Assembly (NCBI GenBank): GCA_000467715.1
Contig: AJFK01000423.1
Span: 1 to 64,000, forward strand
DNA: 64,000 nt
DNA from: Hysterium pulicare CBS 123377
Lineage: Eukaryota; Ascomycota; Dothideomycetes; Hysteriales; Hysteriaceae
Reading direction: 5' to 3'
The notes under the pieces are model-generated. The model made no database searches. It worked only from the letters and a program-made list of their open reading frames with translations, and was not told where the DNA came from. The translations under genes were made by a program, and so were the position numbers. Positions 12,026 to 21,748 of the stretch are shown here, in pieces; position 1 is the stretch's first letter; the number at the start of each line of letters is the position of its first letter.

Positions 12026-13236
12026 ATGCCCTCCGCAATAGCTGTGAAACAAGTCCCCGGAAAGCCGGGAGACGTTTACTATCCTTTGGAGAAGATCAAT
12101 ATTCCACAACCCCAGCCATCAGAGAATCAGGTACAACAACTTATCTGATTTCTCTTCTCGCCCAACCCCAGCATCCATTCACTCACGCTCCCCTTATACA
12201 GGTTGTCATCTCCCTCTCCGCCGCCGCCCTAAACCACCGCGACCTCTTCATCCGCCAACACCTCTACCCCGGCATCGCATTCGGTGTCCCACTCCTCGCC
12301 GATGGTGTGGGCATTGTCACATCTACCGGCTCCTCCCCATCCGCTAGAAAATGGCTCAACAAGCGCGTCATCCTTAACCCAGGCACGGGCTGGGACTCTG
12401 ACCACGAGGGGCCGGAACATCCTAAGGGATACCAAATCATGGGCGGGACGAAGTTCAGCCCCGCGGGGACACTCGCCGAGGTTGTGTGTTTAGATGCCGC
12501 CGAGCTGGAGGAGGCACCTGGCCATTTGAGCGATGCAGAGGCGGCAGCGTTGCCATTGACAGGGTTGACGGCTTGGAGGGCGCTGTTCACAAAGTCAGGA
12601 AATGCGAAGCCGGAGAGAAATATTCTGGTTACGGGAATTGGTGGCGGTGTCGCATTGATGGTGTTACTATTCGCGGTTGCACAAGGTTGTAATGTGTTTG
12701 TGAGTAGTGGGAACGAGGAAAAAATAAAAAGAGCCAAAGAGCTTGGAGCTGCTGGGGGTGTTAACTACAAAGAGGAAGGATGGGATAAGAAGTTAATAGA
12801 AATGCTACCAGAAGGGAGAAAGTGGGTTGATGCTATTGTGGACGGAGCTGGTGGAGATGTCGTGCAGAAAGGGACGAGATTATTGAAGGCACGTTCAAGA
12901 GTCTGAAACCGGTACTATGGATAAGACTAACTAAAACCGCAGGCAGGGGGAATAATATCAGTTTACGGGATGACCACGAGCCCGAAGATGCCATTCGTTG
13001 CAGGCGCATTTCTTAAGAACATTGAAGTCCGAGGATCGACCATGGGATCGAGAAAGGAGTTCACAGATATGGTTGAGTTTGTGAAGGAGAAGAATCTTAA
13101 GCCAATCGTGTCGAGGGTGGTGAAAGGGTTGGACATTGGTGCAATTGATGGGCTCTTCGAGGATATGAAGAAGGCTAGTCAATTTGGTAAATTAGTAGTG
13201 GAGATTGGGGACAATAGTCGGTCAAGTAAGCTGTGA
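12026..13236 (+). CDS. Zinc-free alcohol dehydrogenase / quinone oxidoreductase (MDR family)
   Basis: Three exons (12026-12130, 12202-12888, 12943-13236) give 361 aa. The GroES-like half contains LNHRDLFIRQ and GVPLLADGVG. The Rossmann half has LPLTGLTAWRALF, the dinucleotide motif GIGGGVALMVLLFA, and LLKAGGIISVYGMTTSP. Catalytic-zinc cysteine and histidine ligands are not seen, as expected for the zinc-independent branch that includes S. pombe C1773.06c-like proteins. It probably reduces quinones or enals with NADPH, but the substrate is unknown. The second intron begins GCACGT rather than GT; using it keeps the conserved KAGG, while the nearest GT donor gives KARG. The gene runs convergent with the MYND-finger gene 315 nt away. 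Confidence 0.88.
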
Positions 13237-13552
13237 GGCCAGTTTTCATTGGCATCGGATAGTAAATCTCTGGTCGATGCTGTGTAAAACATTGGACCGT
13301 GAGTTTTGTACTATCACCGTCAACATTTCACTCTCTATCATGGTAAATACAATTTGATCTCCCATTTTGTGCGAGTACATCACAAGGGGTGTTATGATCC
13401 TTTGTGTTCAGAGGATAGGTGCGCCTATTGGCTTCTTTTTCACCAGCCTGCAAAGCCGGTTTGACCTCGGTACGACGCGTTGTTGAAGTAAGTTGCCATC
13501 CTTAAGATTATTCAAAAAACAGCTTATAGAATAGAATCTGCAAAACACCTCG
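13237..13552. other. Convergent 3' intergenic spacer
   Basis: This short spacer lies between two genes that end towards each other. It is AT-richer than its neighbours and should hold both 3' ends. No gene was seen. Confidence 0.5.
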
Positions 13553-14715
13553 TCATTGGAATGTAGAAAGACATTTCCGGGGCATTGTCAACCTCAACTC
13601 CAAGACTTGTTTCAGTACCTTATTTGGGTTTTTGATCTCATATGCTTGCGCTGCTTCGTCCTGTGCAGTGTAATCGGTGTTCTGGACGAAGTCCCTTAAT
13701 GCTTTCGAGACACCTACAAGTAGCTTGGCCTGTTGCGTTCGAAACACGTCCTCAGATAACTCCACCAACTTCGACAGAGTCATCGATTCTGTTTCCATCC
13801 ATTCATGGACCGCCTGGTTGAATGCCGCCATCGCATCCCAGCCGACACCGTACACCTTGCCCGGCGCACCATTGAGTCTCGCGTATCCCTGGTAACAATC
13901 CTTGAAAGCACCGAATGGATGAACCAGATCCACTACGTAGATGTAGTTTTTTTTGTAGATTGGCCACCTCATACATGACGCGAGCATTCCGAATTGGGCT
14001 CCATTGGGGTCTATCGCCCAGGAAGCGCCAGACTTTGAGTGGCTTACTCGAAGTACGCCATGGCAATGGTGGGCCTCATCCGAGTGACCTTTGCCTGCAC
14101 TGATCGTAACGCGGTCGGTGGGATTGAGGCTCAGAATGACTTCGTCAACCTCTACCTGGAGTCCTGAATGTGCGATGTTAAGCATGTTGGGACCATCAGC
14201 TTGACTGCTTTCGCTAACTCACCTTCAATCAGCTTTTCGAAGAAATCATGTAGGAAGCCGATTGGCTCTTCGCGCGTGTTATACGAAAGAACGGCCTTTT
14301 TGACACTGCTGTCTTTGAGTAGAGCTTTCGGCAGACGACAGAAATGTCCACCGATACGTCCGGTATGGTCACCGTCGTAAACTATCAAGTGGTGACCTTG
14401 CTCTTCAATCTTCTCAATATTGTAGTCGAACGTGGCTTCTCGAAAGGCATACCATGCACGTTGGAAAGTATCTGCAATTCTGAAGATGACCCTGTCCATC
14501 TTATCTGCCTGAATGGCTTTGCAAATCTTTGCGTGTTGGTGCCAGTTCGCCTTCTGGCAGTCTTGGTTGCAGTACACGTGAACCATGCAGCCGCTACACT
14601 TCAGAGATGCTGTTTTTCCGCATTGCGAGCACGTTTCGTCCGATTTGTCATCCATTGAAAGGATCTCTCTACGGCGGTGACGATGATCAAGAGAAAGAGA
14701 TGAACTCAGTCCCAC
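13553..14715 (-). CDS. MYND-type zinc finger protein, fungal
   Basis: Two exons (14715-14223 and 14163-13553) give 367 aa. Near the N-terminus lies a full MYND finger, CSQCGK...CSGC...YCNQDCQ...HAKIC, spaced as C-x2-C-x7-C-x2-C-x4-YC-x3-C-x7-H-x3-C. This finger binds proline-rich partners in other families. The rest, rich in aromatic residues, matches the general look of fungal MYND proteins of unknown role; no SET domain is present. The intron at 14164-14222 keeps frame (LIEG joined to LQVEVDEV). A second possible start, ATG at 14655 (MDDKSDET), lies closer to the finger and may be the true one. Confidence 0.8.
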
Positions 14716-15345
14716 AAGGTACGTTGCTGAGCCCGAATAGAGGTAGATGGCCGAGGGGCTGTAGTCAGAGGATCGGAATGTTGATGGTGTTCAGAGATTG
14801 TGAAAGCTGAAGCAGTAAAGAATTCATGTATGAATATGAAGCGTTGATCACAGTGAATCGTGAAAGTAGACCTCAAGAAATGAAGTAATAAGGGTGGGCA
14901 ATCATCACCGAAGGTTTCAACTCCTCTCGATCGCCAGCTTGGCGGATTCTCATCAAATGCAGGAGGTGTCACCTTGGTCATATTGGTAAATGCATAATCC
15001 CTTCTGCTGTACAGTGCGCTCTTTCTTATTTTCTTCAAACAGTTGATGGCGACCAGCACCATGAAACTTCTTTGGAAGGAGTGGATTTATGGAATGTTTG
15101 CGAGTATGCTTGACCGGTGCAGCTGGTATTCCTTTCGACTGATACCTTGAGTACCTCGGATTTGAGTCTATCGTAGGTGTAGTGAGACCGATTGTCACCG
15201 CCTTCTGCGAAAGACAAGACGTTCTGCAAATTTCGCAAAAATTCTGGAACGATAGCTTTTTAGAGTACGGCCAATACTTGAAGCAAATACGTAGGTATAT
15301 GGCGCTAATGGGTTCCATTAATCACTGTTGCTCATTAACCTGATG
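14716..15345. other. Intergenic spacer
   Basis: Promoter of the MYND gene and 3' flank of the DUF7587 gene. Minus-strand frames here lack recognisable domains. Confidence 0.4.
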
Positions 15346-16216
15346 CTACAATACAGTGCTTGTATCCTCCAAAACAGCATGTACTAGCCAAGGTGGTTCA
15401 TCGTGATATTGTGTGAAAGGAACAAGAGGTATTAGTCCACCTCTCGTTAACTGCATGACACTTTCGACCCTTTGTGCAAGCACCTGCCCACAGGCAACCC
15501 ATTCGAAGTGGTGATCGTCATCATCGAAGAGCTGGAAGTTCAACGCCGATTCTGCATCCTCAACCGCGAAGAAGACGTCCTCATCCGGTTGGATTTGTCT
15601 GCCCTGAGCCGCAATGTGCATGTCTACCTCCGGTTTAGTGGCTGTCACCCAGATGGGGATTGAGTGCAATCCCATCAGCCCCCGTTGAAGATTCGAGGGT
15701 GAGAGTCTGAATATGCGAATATCCCGTTTACCTCTTCTCCAATAGTCCTCGGCACACCTGTGTGCTTCAACTGAATTATGGTCTGTTAGCATTGAAAGTC
15801 TTCTAGTCACATTTCAAGCTCAAGCAATGAGTAAAGAGGCATGGATTTGTTGGTACCAAAGTTGTCATAGAGTGGTATGAATGGACTAGAGCTGGACGAT
15901 GGGCTCTCGTGCAGATGTACTCGTAAATTCCTCTAAAACCAATGCCCAGTTTGGATAGGTTTGTGGGGGTTTGGGTCTTGAATACTAGCTTGAGTGGCTT
16001 GGATGGGTCGCAGTTCAGCTCCGAGGGGTAACAAAGAGTGGTGGAGTATTTATGCTGTACTCGATAGAATGCTCGTGGTAAAGGTCTCATTGCGAGAAAT
16101 TTCTGTAAGAGATGAGGGTTTGATATGTCGATAAGATTGCCTCGGAAACAAGATAATATCCAAGCGAGTGATACGGAACCTTTGACGGATCCACGAGCCG
16201 TCATGGGGAGGTGCAT
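15346..16216 (-). CDS. DUF7587-like protein
   Basis: Three exons (16216-15986, 15932-15857, 15770-15346) give 243 aa; an in-frame ATG at 16090 would give 201 aa and sits just before the conserved PRAFYRVQHKYS. This motif, followed by HLHESPSSSSSPFIPLYDNF and HRCAEDYWRRGKRDIRIF, resembles DUF7587 of Pezizomycotina, where an RVxH segment is followed by SPFIS and an ADP-ribosyltransferase-like strand. The function of the family is unknown. The first intron (15933-15985) was chosen because it is the only simple way to bring the two halves into frame; its branch site is weak. If that splice is wrong the gene may be broken. Confidence 0.5.
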
Positions 16217-17157
16217 TCGTTGTTTCCCATTTCTGACAAACTTTGGGAAGTGTCGGCCGAATTGGCTGAAGTGTTGTCTCTCATTTGGAGGTACCGTAAC
16301 GCTGTAAACTTATCCGAGTCTCCTACTTTACCTTGGGCATCCTTACTTCGAAGCAAAATCTTGAGGCCACTGAAGTCAGTCCGAGCCTTACGGTGAAGTA
16401 TCACGGCTCCTTTGCTGTTATTGCTTTCATGTCGGCGACAGCTGCCATAGCCAGTCCTCGAATGGCACTATGTTCATTCCGAAAGACCGCTAAAAGTCAA
16501 TGATAAACGTATCAGGAGGCTTAACAAAGCCGCTTTTGGCAGATTCAGCTTGGGACAAATCCTAATGCTCTGTCTGATAAGGCTCTGTGACTTGGCTGCA
16601 AACATCATGAAGGGCAATGGGTCGTTTGCTCACCTGCTTCGGTGGGTGGTGAGAATATGCACTTGGGATTGCGTCCCGATCAAGAACGGGAGATGGAAGA
16701 ACTGCCAAGATTTTGGACTACCACGTGACTGGACAGCCTTCCACATCAGTTACTAAACCGAATGTAGATTCTGGTTAATAGATTGTGAACTTTGACAAAC
16801 CTTAACTTTCCTTGATCCATTTCACCTTTCTGAACCTTACAGTTATCATGGTCTTCGGACATTCACTTTAGGACCGATTCCGCACTGAACTCACTGAACT
16901 AAGCCTTCAAGAAATGTCTTGACTTATAAAATTCATTGATACTGATCCCGTTCGCAAAGTCCCAGTCTTACAGCGCAAGACTGTTTTTGTCGTTTTTCGT
17001 GATAGTGGTCTTGATGGCGTGAATCGATTTGGACCACGTAAAGCCTATGAGTGCGCCCATTGATCATTCTGCTCAGGTCTAAATATCTCAATCTTCTGAA
17101 GCTCCTATTTCTTTCCCTTGGTCTTACTCTGGCATATCTTCTACCAATCCTAGAAGC
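16217..17157. other. Intergenic, no gene seen
   Basis: No coding stretch with domain or splice support was found on either strand. Flanks are the DUF7587 promoter on the left and the SVIP-like 3' end on the right. Confidence 0.45.
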
Positions 17158-17533
17158 CTAATTCCATGCCCTCATCTCCGCCGCCTCGTCTACAGCCCTC
17201 CACCCCCTATTCTCCATACTTGCCTCCTCCAGCGCGCTCAACTTCTTCCTTCCACCTGCTGCACTCGATCTGGCTCCCGCCGGACTCTGTTTCGCCTTGG
17301 TCTTCTCCCTTTGAGCTTGACATCTCTGCTCTGCAGCTGCTGCTCTGAGGGCTCGATCCTGATTCCATTAGACCTTCAAATTCAAACCTTATGGAATAAC
17401 CCATAAAGAAAGAAAGTAAGAGGGGAAGTGTTACCTCTGCTATTTGCTGTGCCCGTACTTCAGGATCAACTTCAGGTTCTGGCTCTGTGGGTTCGACCGA
17501 TTGGGGAGTTTGTTGGCTTAGCAATTGACCCAT
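17158..17533 (-). CDS. Small SVIP-like protein (N-myristoylation signal + VCP/Cdc48-interacting motif)
   Basis: Two exons (17533-17435 and 17358-17158) joined over a 76-nt intron give 99 aa. The protein starts MGQLLSQQ, a textbook N-myristoylation signal (Gly2, Ser6). Residues 35-45, RALRAAAAEQR, fit the VCP-interacting motif R-x5-AA-x2-R exactly. A basic, Ala-rich helix follows, and the tail has NRGWRAVDEA. This layout (myristoylated Gly, acidic linker, VIM, basic helix, small Trp-containing tail) is that of animal SVIP, a 77-aa membrane-anchored inhibitor of gp78-type ER-associated degradation and an autophagy/lysosome adaptor for p97. Length and order fit; overall identity is low, so the name is an inference. 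Expected at membranes bound to the N-domain of Cdc48. Confidence 0.72.
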
Positions 17534-18089
17534 TATGAAGCTGCGTTATAGAAGAGCAGTTGGTCTCAATGTGTATCTTTCCTTGGTTCTCGGTTTCGAC
17601 TAATCGTAGTATGCTTTTGCGTTAAAGATCTGGAAATTTTACGATTCTGGAATGGGAGGCTAAAGAAGTCCGAGAATCCGAAGAGAATCAGAAAAGAACA
17701 GGCATTAGAAAACAGGAGAAAAACCAAAAAAACAAGAAAGAGCAAAATCAAGTTGCGTGCGGTGTATATGAGGTGAAGATTTCCCACGCAACGCCTCAGC
17801 ACGGACGGCCCACCAGGCAGCAGCTGGGCGCAGGATTCGACTCAATTCCAGAAATAGCACAAGCCTAAGGCTTCGAGGCTGTGAGTTCAATGTTGATCTT
17901 TGGCCTCATACGTCTCGATACAAAATACATACCCAGCCGGAGCTCAAAACTTCTTTGAATGCACATCGCGGCCCTAATCAAGATGAACTACAATATCGTT
18001 ATCGTCATCTCTCCAATTATATGTACAATATGAATCGTTCTCTTAAATACTGCGATTATGCTCGTATCACATCATCCTTCGCAGGACAA
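17534..18089. other. Intergenic spacer
   Basis: Promoter of the SVIP-like gene, with an A/G-rich stretch near 17650-17760, and 3' flank of the thiolase gene. No further gene was seen. Confidence 0.45.
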
Positions 18090-19583
18090 CTAAAGCTGCT
18101 CATTGACGAATAGTCCAGCCATACCCATGCCCAAACCAATGCACATACTCGTCAACAAGATCTGCTTCTTCTGCCTTCTACATTCGCTAAGACCCGTGAC
18201 GATCTGTCGAGTACCTGTGCAGCCAAGCTTCGAACCATTAGTGAAACTCTCGCACAACGTATACTGAAGGAAACTTACAGGATGGCCTAGAGCAATAGCT
18301 CCACCCCTGACATTCAATTTCGAGGGGTCAATCTTCAGCTCGTTGGTGCAGTAGACTGCCATACTAGCGAATGCTTCATTGATCTCAATGAGATCAACAT
18401 CATCAAGCGTCATGTTAAACTTCGTAAGGAGCTTGGGAATGGCAATAGATGGACCAATACCCATAATCCTAGGCGCAAGTCCAGCGACGGTAGCACCGAC
18501 ATACTTGGCCAGTATGGGTTGACCGAGCTCCTCAGCCTTCGAACGCTTCATCAGCAGCACGGCCGCCGCTCCGTCGGTAACTTGAGAGGAGTTGCCACCA
18601 GTGCTCTTGTCACCATGTGGCATGAATGCAGGCCGGATTTTGGAGAGAGCCTCGTATGTGGTTCCATATCTTGGCCCCTCATCTTTGATCAATGTAAGCC
18701 CCTTCTCCTCCCCTGTCTTAGGATCCTTGACCTTGACTTTGATGGGCACAATCTCATCGTCAAACCATCCAGCCTTCTGTGCGACTTCCGCTCGCCTATA
18801 ACTCTCTGTGGCGAAACGATCCTGCGACTCTCTTGAGATGTTAAAAGCATTCCCTACGTTCTCAGATGTTTGTCCCATAGGCTGCATGCAATCGGAAGCC
18901 TCCTGATTTTCTAGAATCTCGTCATCGAAGGGTCGGGTAAGACGATCACCACCAGCGGTCATGGATTCAGCGCCCATTGCGACACCAACTTCAATGCTGC
19001 CCATGGAAATTTGGTTGGCGATGTCTTGAACGGCCTTGAGTCCGGAACTACAGAAGCGATTGACCGAAGATCCAGCGGTAGTGTTGGGGAAGCCAGCAGC
19101 GAGCATGGCGGCGCGGACGTAATAGGCGGCTTTGGAATCTGAGACCTAAATGGACGAGAGGAGTCAGTTTCAAGCTCGATGTGGGGCCAAGTTGTGTTTG
19201 AGTCCAAACATTGCTTTATGTTGCAAAGTACAGAAAGAAGAATGACATACGTTGCCCACGCAAATATCTTCTACCATCTGAGGATCTAACCTCGATTTCT
19301 GAACCACCTGCTGCAGTATCTTGAACATCAAAGCGTCAAGTGTGGTGTCCTTGAAACCACCTTTGAACGCCTTCGTGAGCGGCGTGCGAATGGCGAGGGT
19401 TATGACAATATCATCGGGGTTCTTGGTGGTTCTAATTACATTTAATACAAATCCGTACCATTGACAGAGACAAACATTGCTGCTGGGTTTGAATGTGGCG
19501 TGCGAGGGTTCAACTTACATGGAAGCAAGCCCGCTCTTGCTGGGCGTCATGTGGGACAGAATGGAGTTTAGTCGTTCGGTCAT
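18090..19583 (-). CDS. 3-ketoacyl-CoA thiolase, peroxisomal type
   Basis: Four exons (19583-19519, 19431-19251, 19145-18279, 18227-18090) give 416 aa. The enzyme cleaves 3-ketoacyl-CoA in beta-oxidation. The nucleophile Cys lies in NRFCSSGLKA, the NEAF motif in EINEAFASMA, the active-site His in GGAIALGHP, and the second catalytic Cys in MCIGLGMGMAG. The last intron splits GHP from LGCTGTRQ, restoring the family motif. Residues near the N-terminus, RLNSILSHM, fit a PTS2 peroxisomal signal (R-L-x5-H) except that the last position is Met rather than Leu or Ala. There is no PTS1; the end is NEQL. Peroxisomal location is therefore likely but depends on this variant signal. Confidence 0.94.
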
Positions 19584-20064
19584 GATTCGTGTAAGATGAA
19601 GAAAGATATTCGGGGAGAAGAGAAAGGGTTGGTGTTGAATGGAGGAGTGGTTGATGAAAATGCGGAGAGGATATGTTGCCGTTGCGGAGAGCTTATACAA
19701 ATCGCTGTGGGGCAAAATAAATATACCTGGGCCGGGGCCGAGGCTGAGGCCGAGGCATTTCGGTTTCGGTCACGGGATTCGGCAATTCTCCACAGCCAAT
19801 TTCGGCTTAGTCCTTATGTATAGTAATCCGTCTCATCTCTGAAGTCGACGCCGTCAACCTACTACTCTATATCAAGGTCTGAGAACTGAGATAAACCCAA
19901 CCCTTACTGACAACGCCCTACGGACCCAAACCCTGTGCCCTCAATATCACTAATACGATATCCACCGAATAATGGTAGAACTAAGAAACATGGGAGAACG
20001 ATCCGACATTGGTGTGCAAATATTCGCTAGTCAAACAAGCATCTTACAAGCCTTTCACTTAGTA
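19584..20064. other. Intergenic spacer
   Basis: Thiolase promoter and 3' flank of the decayed oxygenase-family gene. A short GC-rich run (repeated GGCCGAGG-like blocks near 19734-19760) lies in the promoter. No gene was seen. Confidence 0.4.
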
Positions 20065-21090
20065 TCATGTGAGATCAATAACATCAGGCTGTCCATCAGT
20101 TTTCCTCTTGAGTGGTGGCAATGCGCTGCTAATCGGATCTCGTGGAGCCGGGAGTATTATATTTCCAGGTATGGGTTGGAGAATACTATTCGACCATTGC
20201 GAAGGCTGTGGCTGCGGTGGTCGCCATTGGACAAGCGGTGGCAGTGTTCGATCCGGTATTGCAATTCTTACTGCCCTGAGTTGGACAATCTCATGATATC
20301 TGTGCCCAAGGAACTGCTCCAATGCCTCTTGATCAAAGCTCTGGAGTAGTTGCTCGCCTTCCGTAGCTGTCGTTTCCCACTCTCCATGTTCTTTATCGAA
20401 CTGTCGATTCAGTTTCGTGATGACGAGTGTTTCAGGACTGGTATTTCACTCTGTTATGTGTGAACGTTCACCACCATCGAGCCGTTGATGGATATGCAGT
20501 CGCCGAGGTCTGCTTAGTGGAAACCGCATGACTTTATGCGTGGGATTCTGGAGAAAGCCGTTGAGAGCGAAGCAGTCGCGGCAACTACTGGGACATGTAA
20601 CAGGCGGTTTGATCATCCAATTTGGAGGTGCAGCGGGCTCCTGGCGGACGAAATTAAGGATGTATCTGTCTAGGATTTCCTGAAAAATGTATTGATATCG
20701 AGAATCTGTGAGTGGAATGTTCCATTTGAGTAGCAGCGTGGCAAGCTTTCGTAAGAATGGAATGACCATAAAGGCATAATCGATACATCAACGGAGTGGA
20801 TTTCGCGCATCATGTTCTGATAACGGTAAAGCGATTGGTGTGTCTCCAATATGCAACTGCGAGTCTATTATTGTGTCCAATGAAGCGTGCGATGCAACGG
20901 GTCCAGGAGCTCCGATATCTTCTAGTTCATGACATATCTCGGTTTTGACATCGAAGGAATCTTCAGGTATAGCATTCTTTAAGGGTGGAGGATTATCCGT
21001 CCACCCCAACCGATGTGTTTGCTTTGTTCTCATTTGAAAAAGACGAGTTAGATTGAAAGGTGAGGTTGGAACAGTCACACATAACAACAT
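20065..21090 (-). pseudogene. Deletion derivative of a fungal 2OG-Fe(II) oxygenase-family gene (copy 1)
   Basis: The left-hand part (minus strand, 21090-20788) resembles the N-terminal lead of large fungal 2OG-Fe(II) dioxygenase-domain proteins (IGDTPIALPLSEHDARN). It runs straight into a C-terminal part (20769 onwards: LLKWNIPLTDSRYQ, LNFVRQEP, CRDCFALNGFLQ, RPRRLHIHQRLDGG). The whole catalytic core and middle are missing. A TGA at 20448-20446 interrupts HITE from NTSPETLVITKL, and a stop separates the two halves. The tail beyond the stop is well kept, ending KRKTDGQPDVIDLT. The family match is from memory of its conserved blocks; copy 2 at 25.9-28.6 kb shares the same C-terminal blocks and supports it. 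It is most likely non-functional. Confidence 0.6.
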
Positions 21091-21148
21091 CAGCGACGCG
21101 TGCTTCGCGTCAACACTTGAACCTTTCGGGTAAGATCGTCACTAACAA

Positions 21149-21168
21149 CTACCTAGGTACCTAGGTAG
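21149..21168. repeat. Perfect 20-bp palindrome
   Basis: CTACCTAGGTACCTAGGTAG equals its own reverse complement. It contains repeated CCTAGG/GGTACC steps. Such AGGTACCT-rich tracts are common in ascomycete intergenic DNA; a protein-binding or hairpin role is possible but unproven. Confidence 0.8.
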
Positions 21169-21468
21169 CGACCTCTCAACAGTATCACGTGGCTCTGAAA
21201 GCGTTGTATCCAAATAAGTTAACGGCATGATGGTCAAGCTTATCGTAGGTAGACCGTTTATTTATGTCAAATGATCAAAGGTCGACATCTCTGGCATGGA
21301 TATCAATAAGAAGCAGACCATTCTGGACTATCACGCGTTTTAAGCACGAACCTCTGATTAGTCAGAGCATTTTATATTTCAATAGCGGTGGGAGCACGAA
21401 CAAGGTTTTGGGAAAGACAATCGATCGAATAACCATGCAAGTCTAAACGAGCCATGCGATTCTACAAA

Positions 21469-21560
21469 GTGACCAGCGTAGTGAAGAGAGCGCAGAGAGA
21501 TGCAACAAAAAAGAGTGACCAGCGTAGTGAAGAGAGCGCAGAGAGATGCAACAAAAAAGA
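21469..21560. repeat. Two direct tandem copies of a 46-bp unit
   Basis: The unit starts GTGACCAGCGTAGTGAAGAG and ends in an A-rich run. The second copy, 21515-21560, looks identical to the first, and a third partial start (GTGACAAACG) follows. Identity implies a recent duplication. The repeat lies between the decayed oxygenase gene and the subtilase gene. Confidence 0.85.
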
Positions 21561-21748
21561 GTGACAAACGCCATGAATGCAACGCAGAAAGATATTGGAC
21601 GCAGTGAACATCTAACGAGAACCAAGAAACAGATAATGAGACGCGCATAGGAAATCAGACTAGAGAATGAAAGGAAACCCTGAAAGGCAGAAATGTGCTT
21701 GAACGACGAGGAGCTAGGAGCCGAAAATCAGCAAAAGCTTTCCCACGT

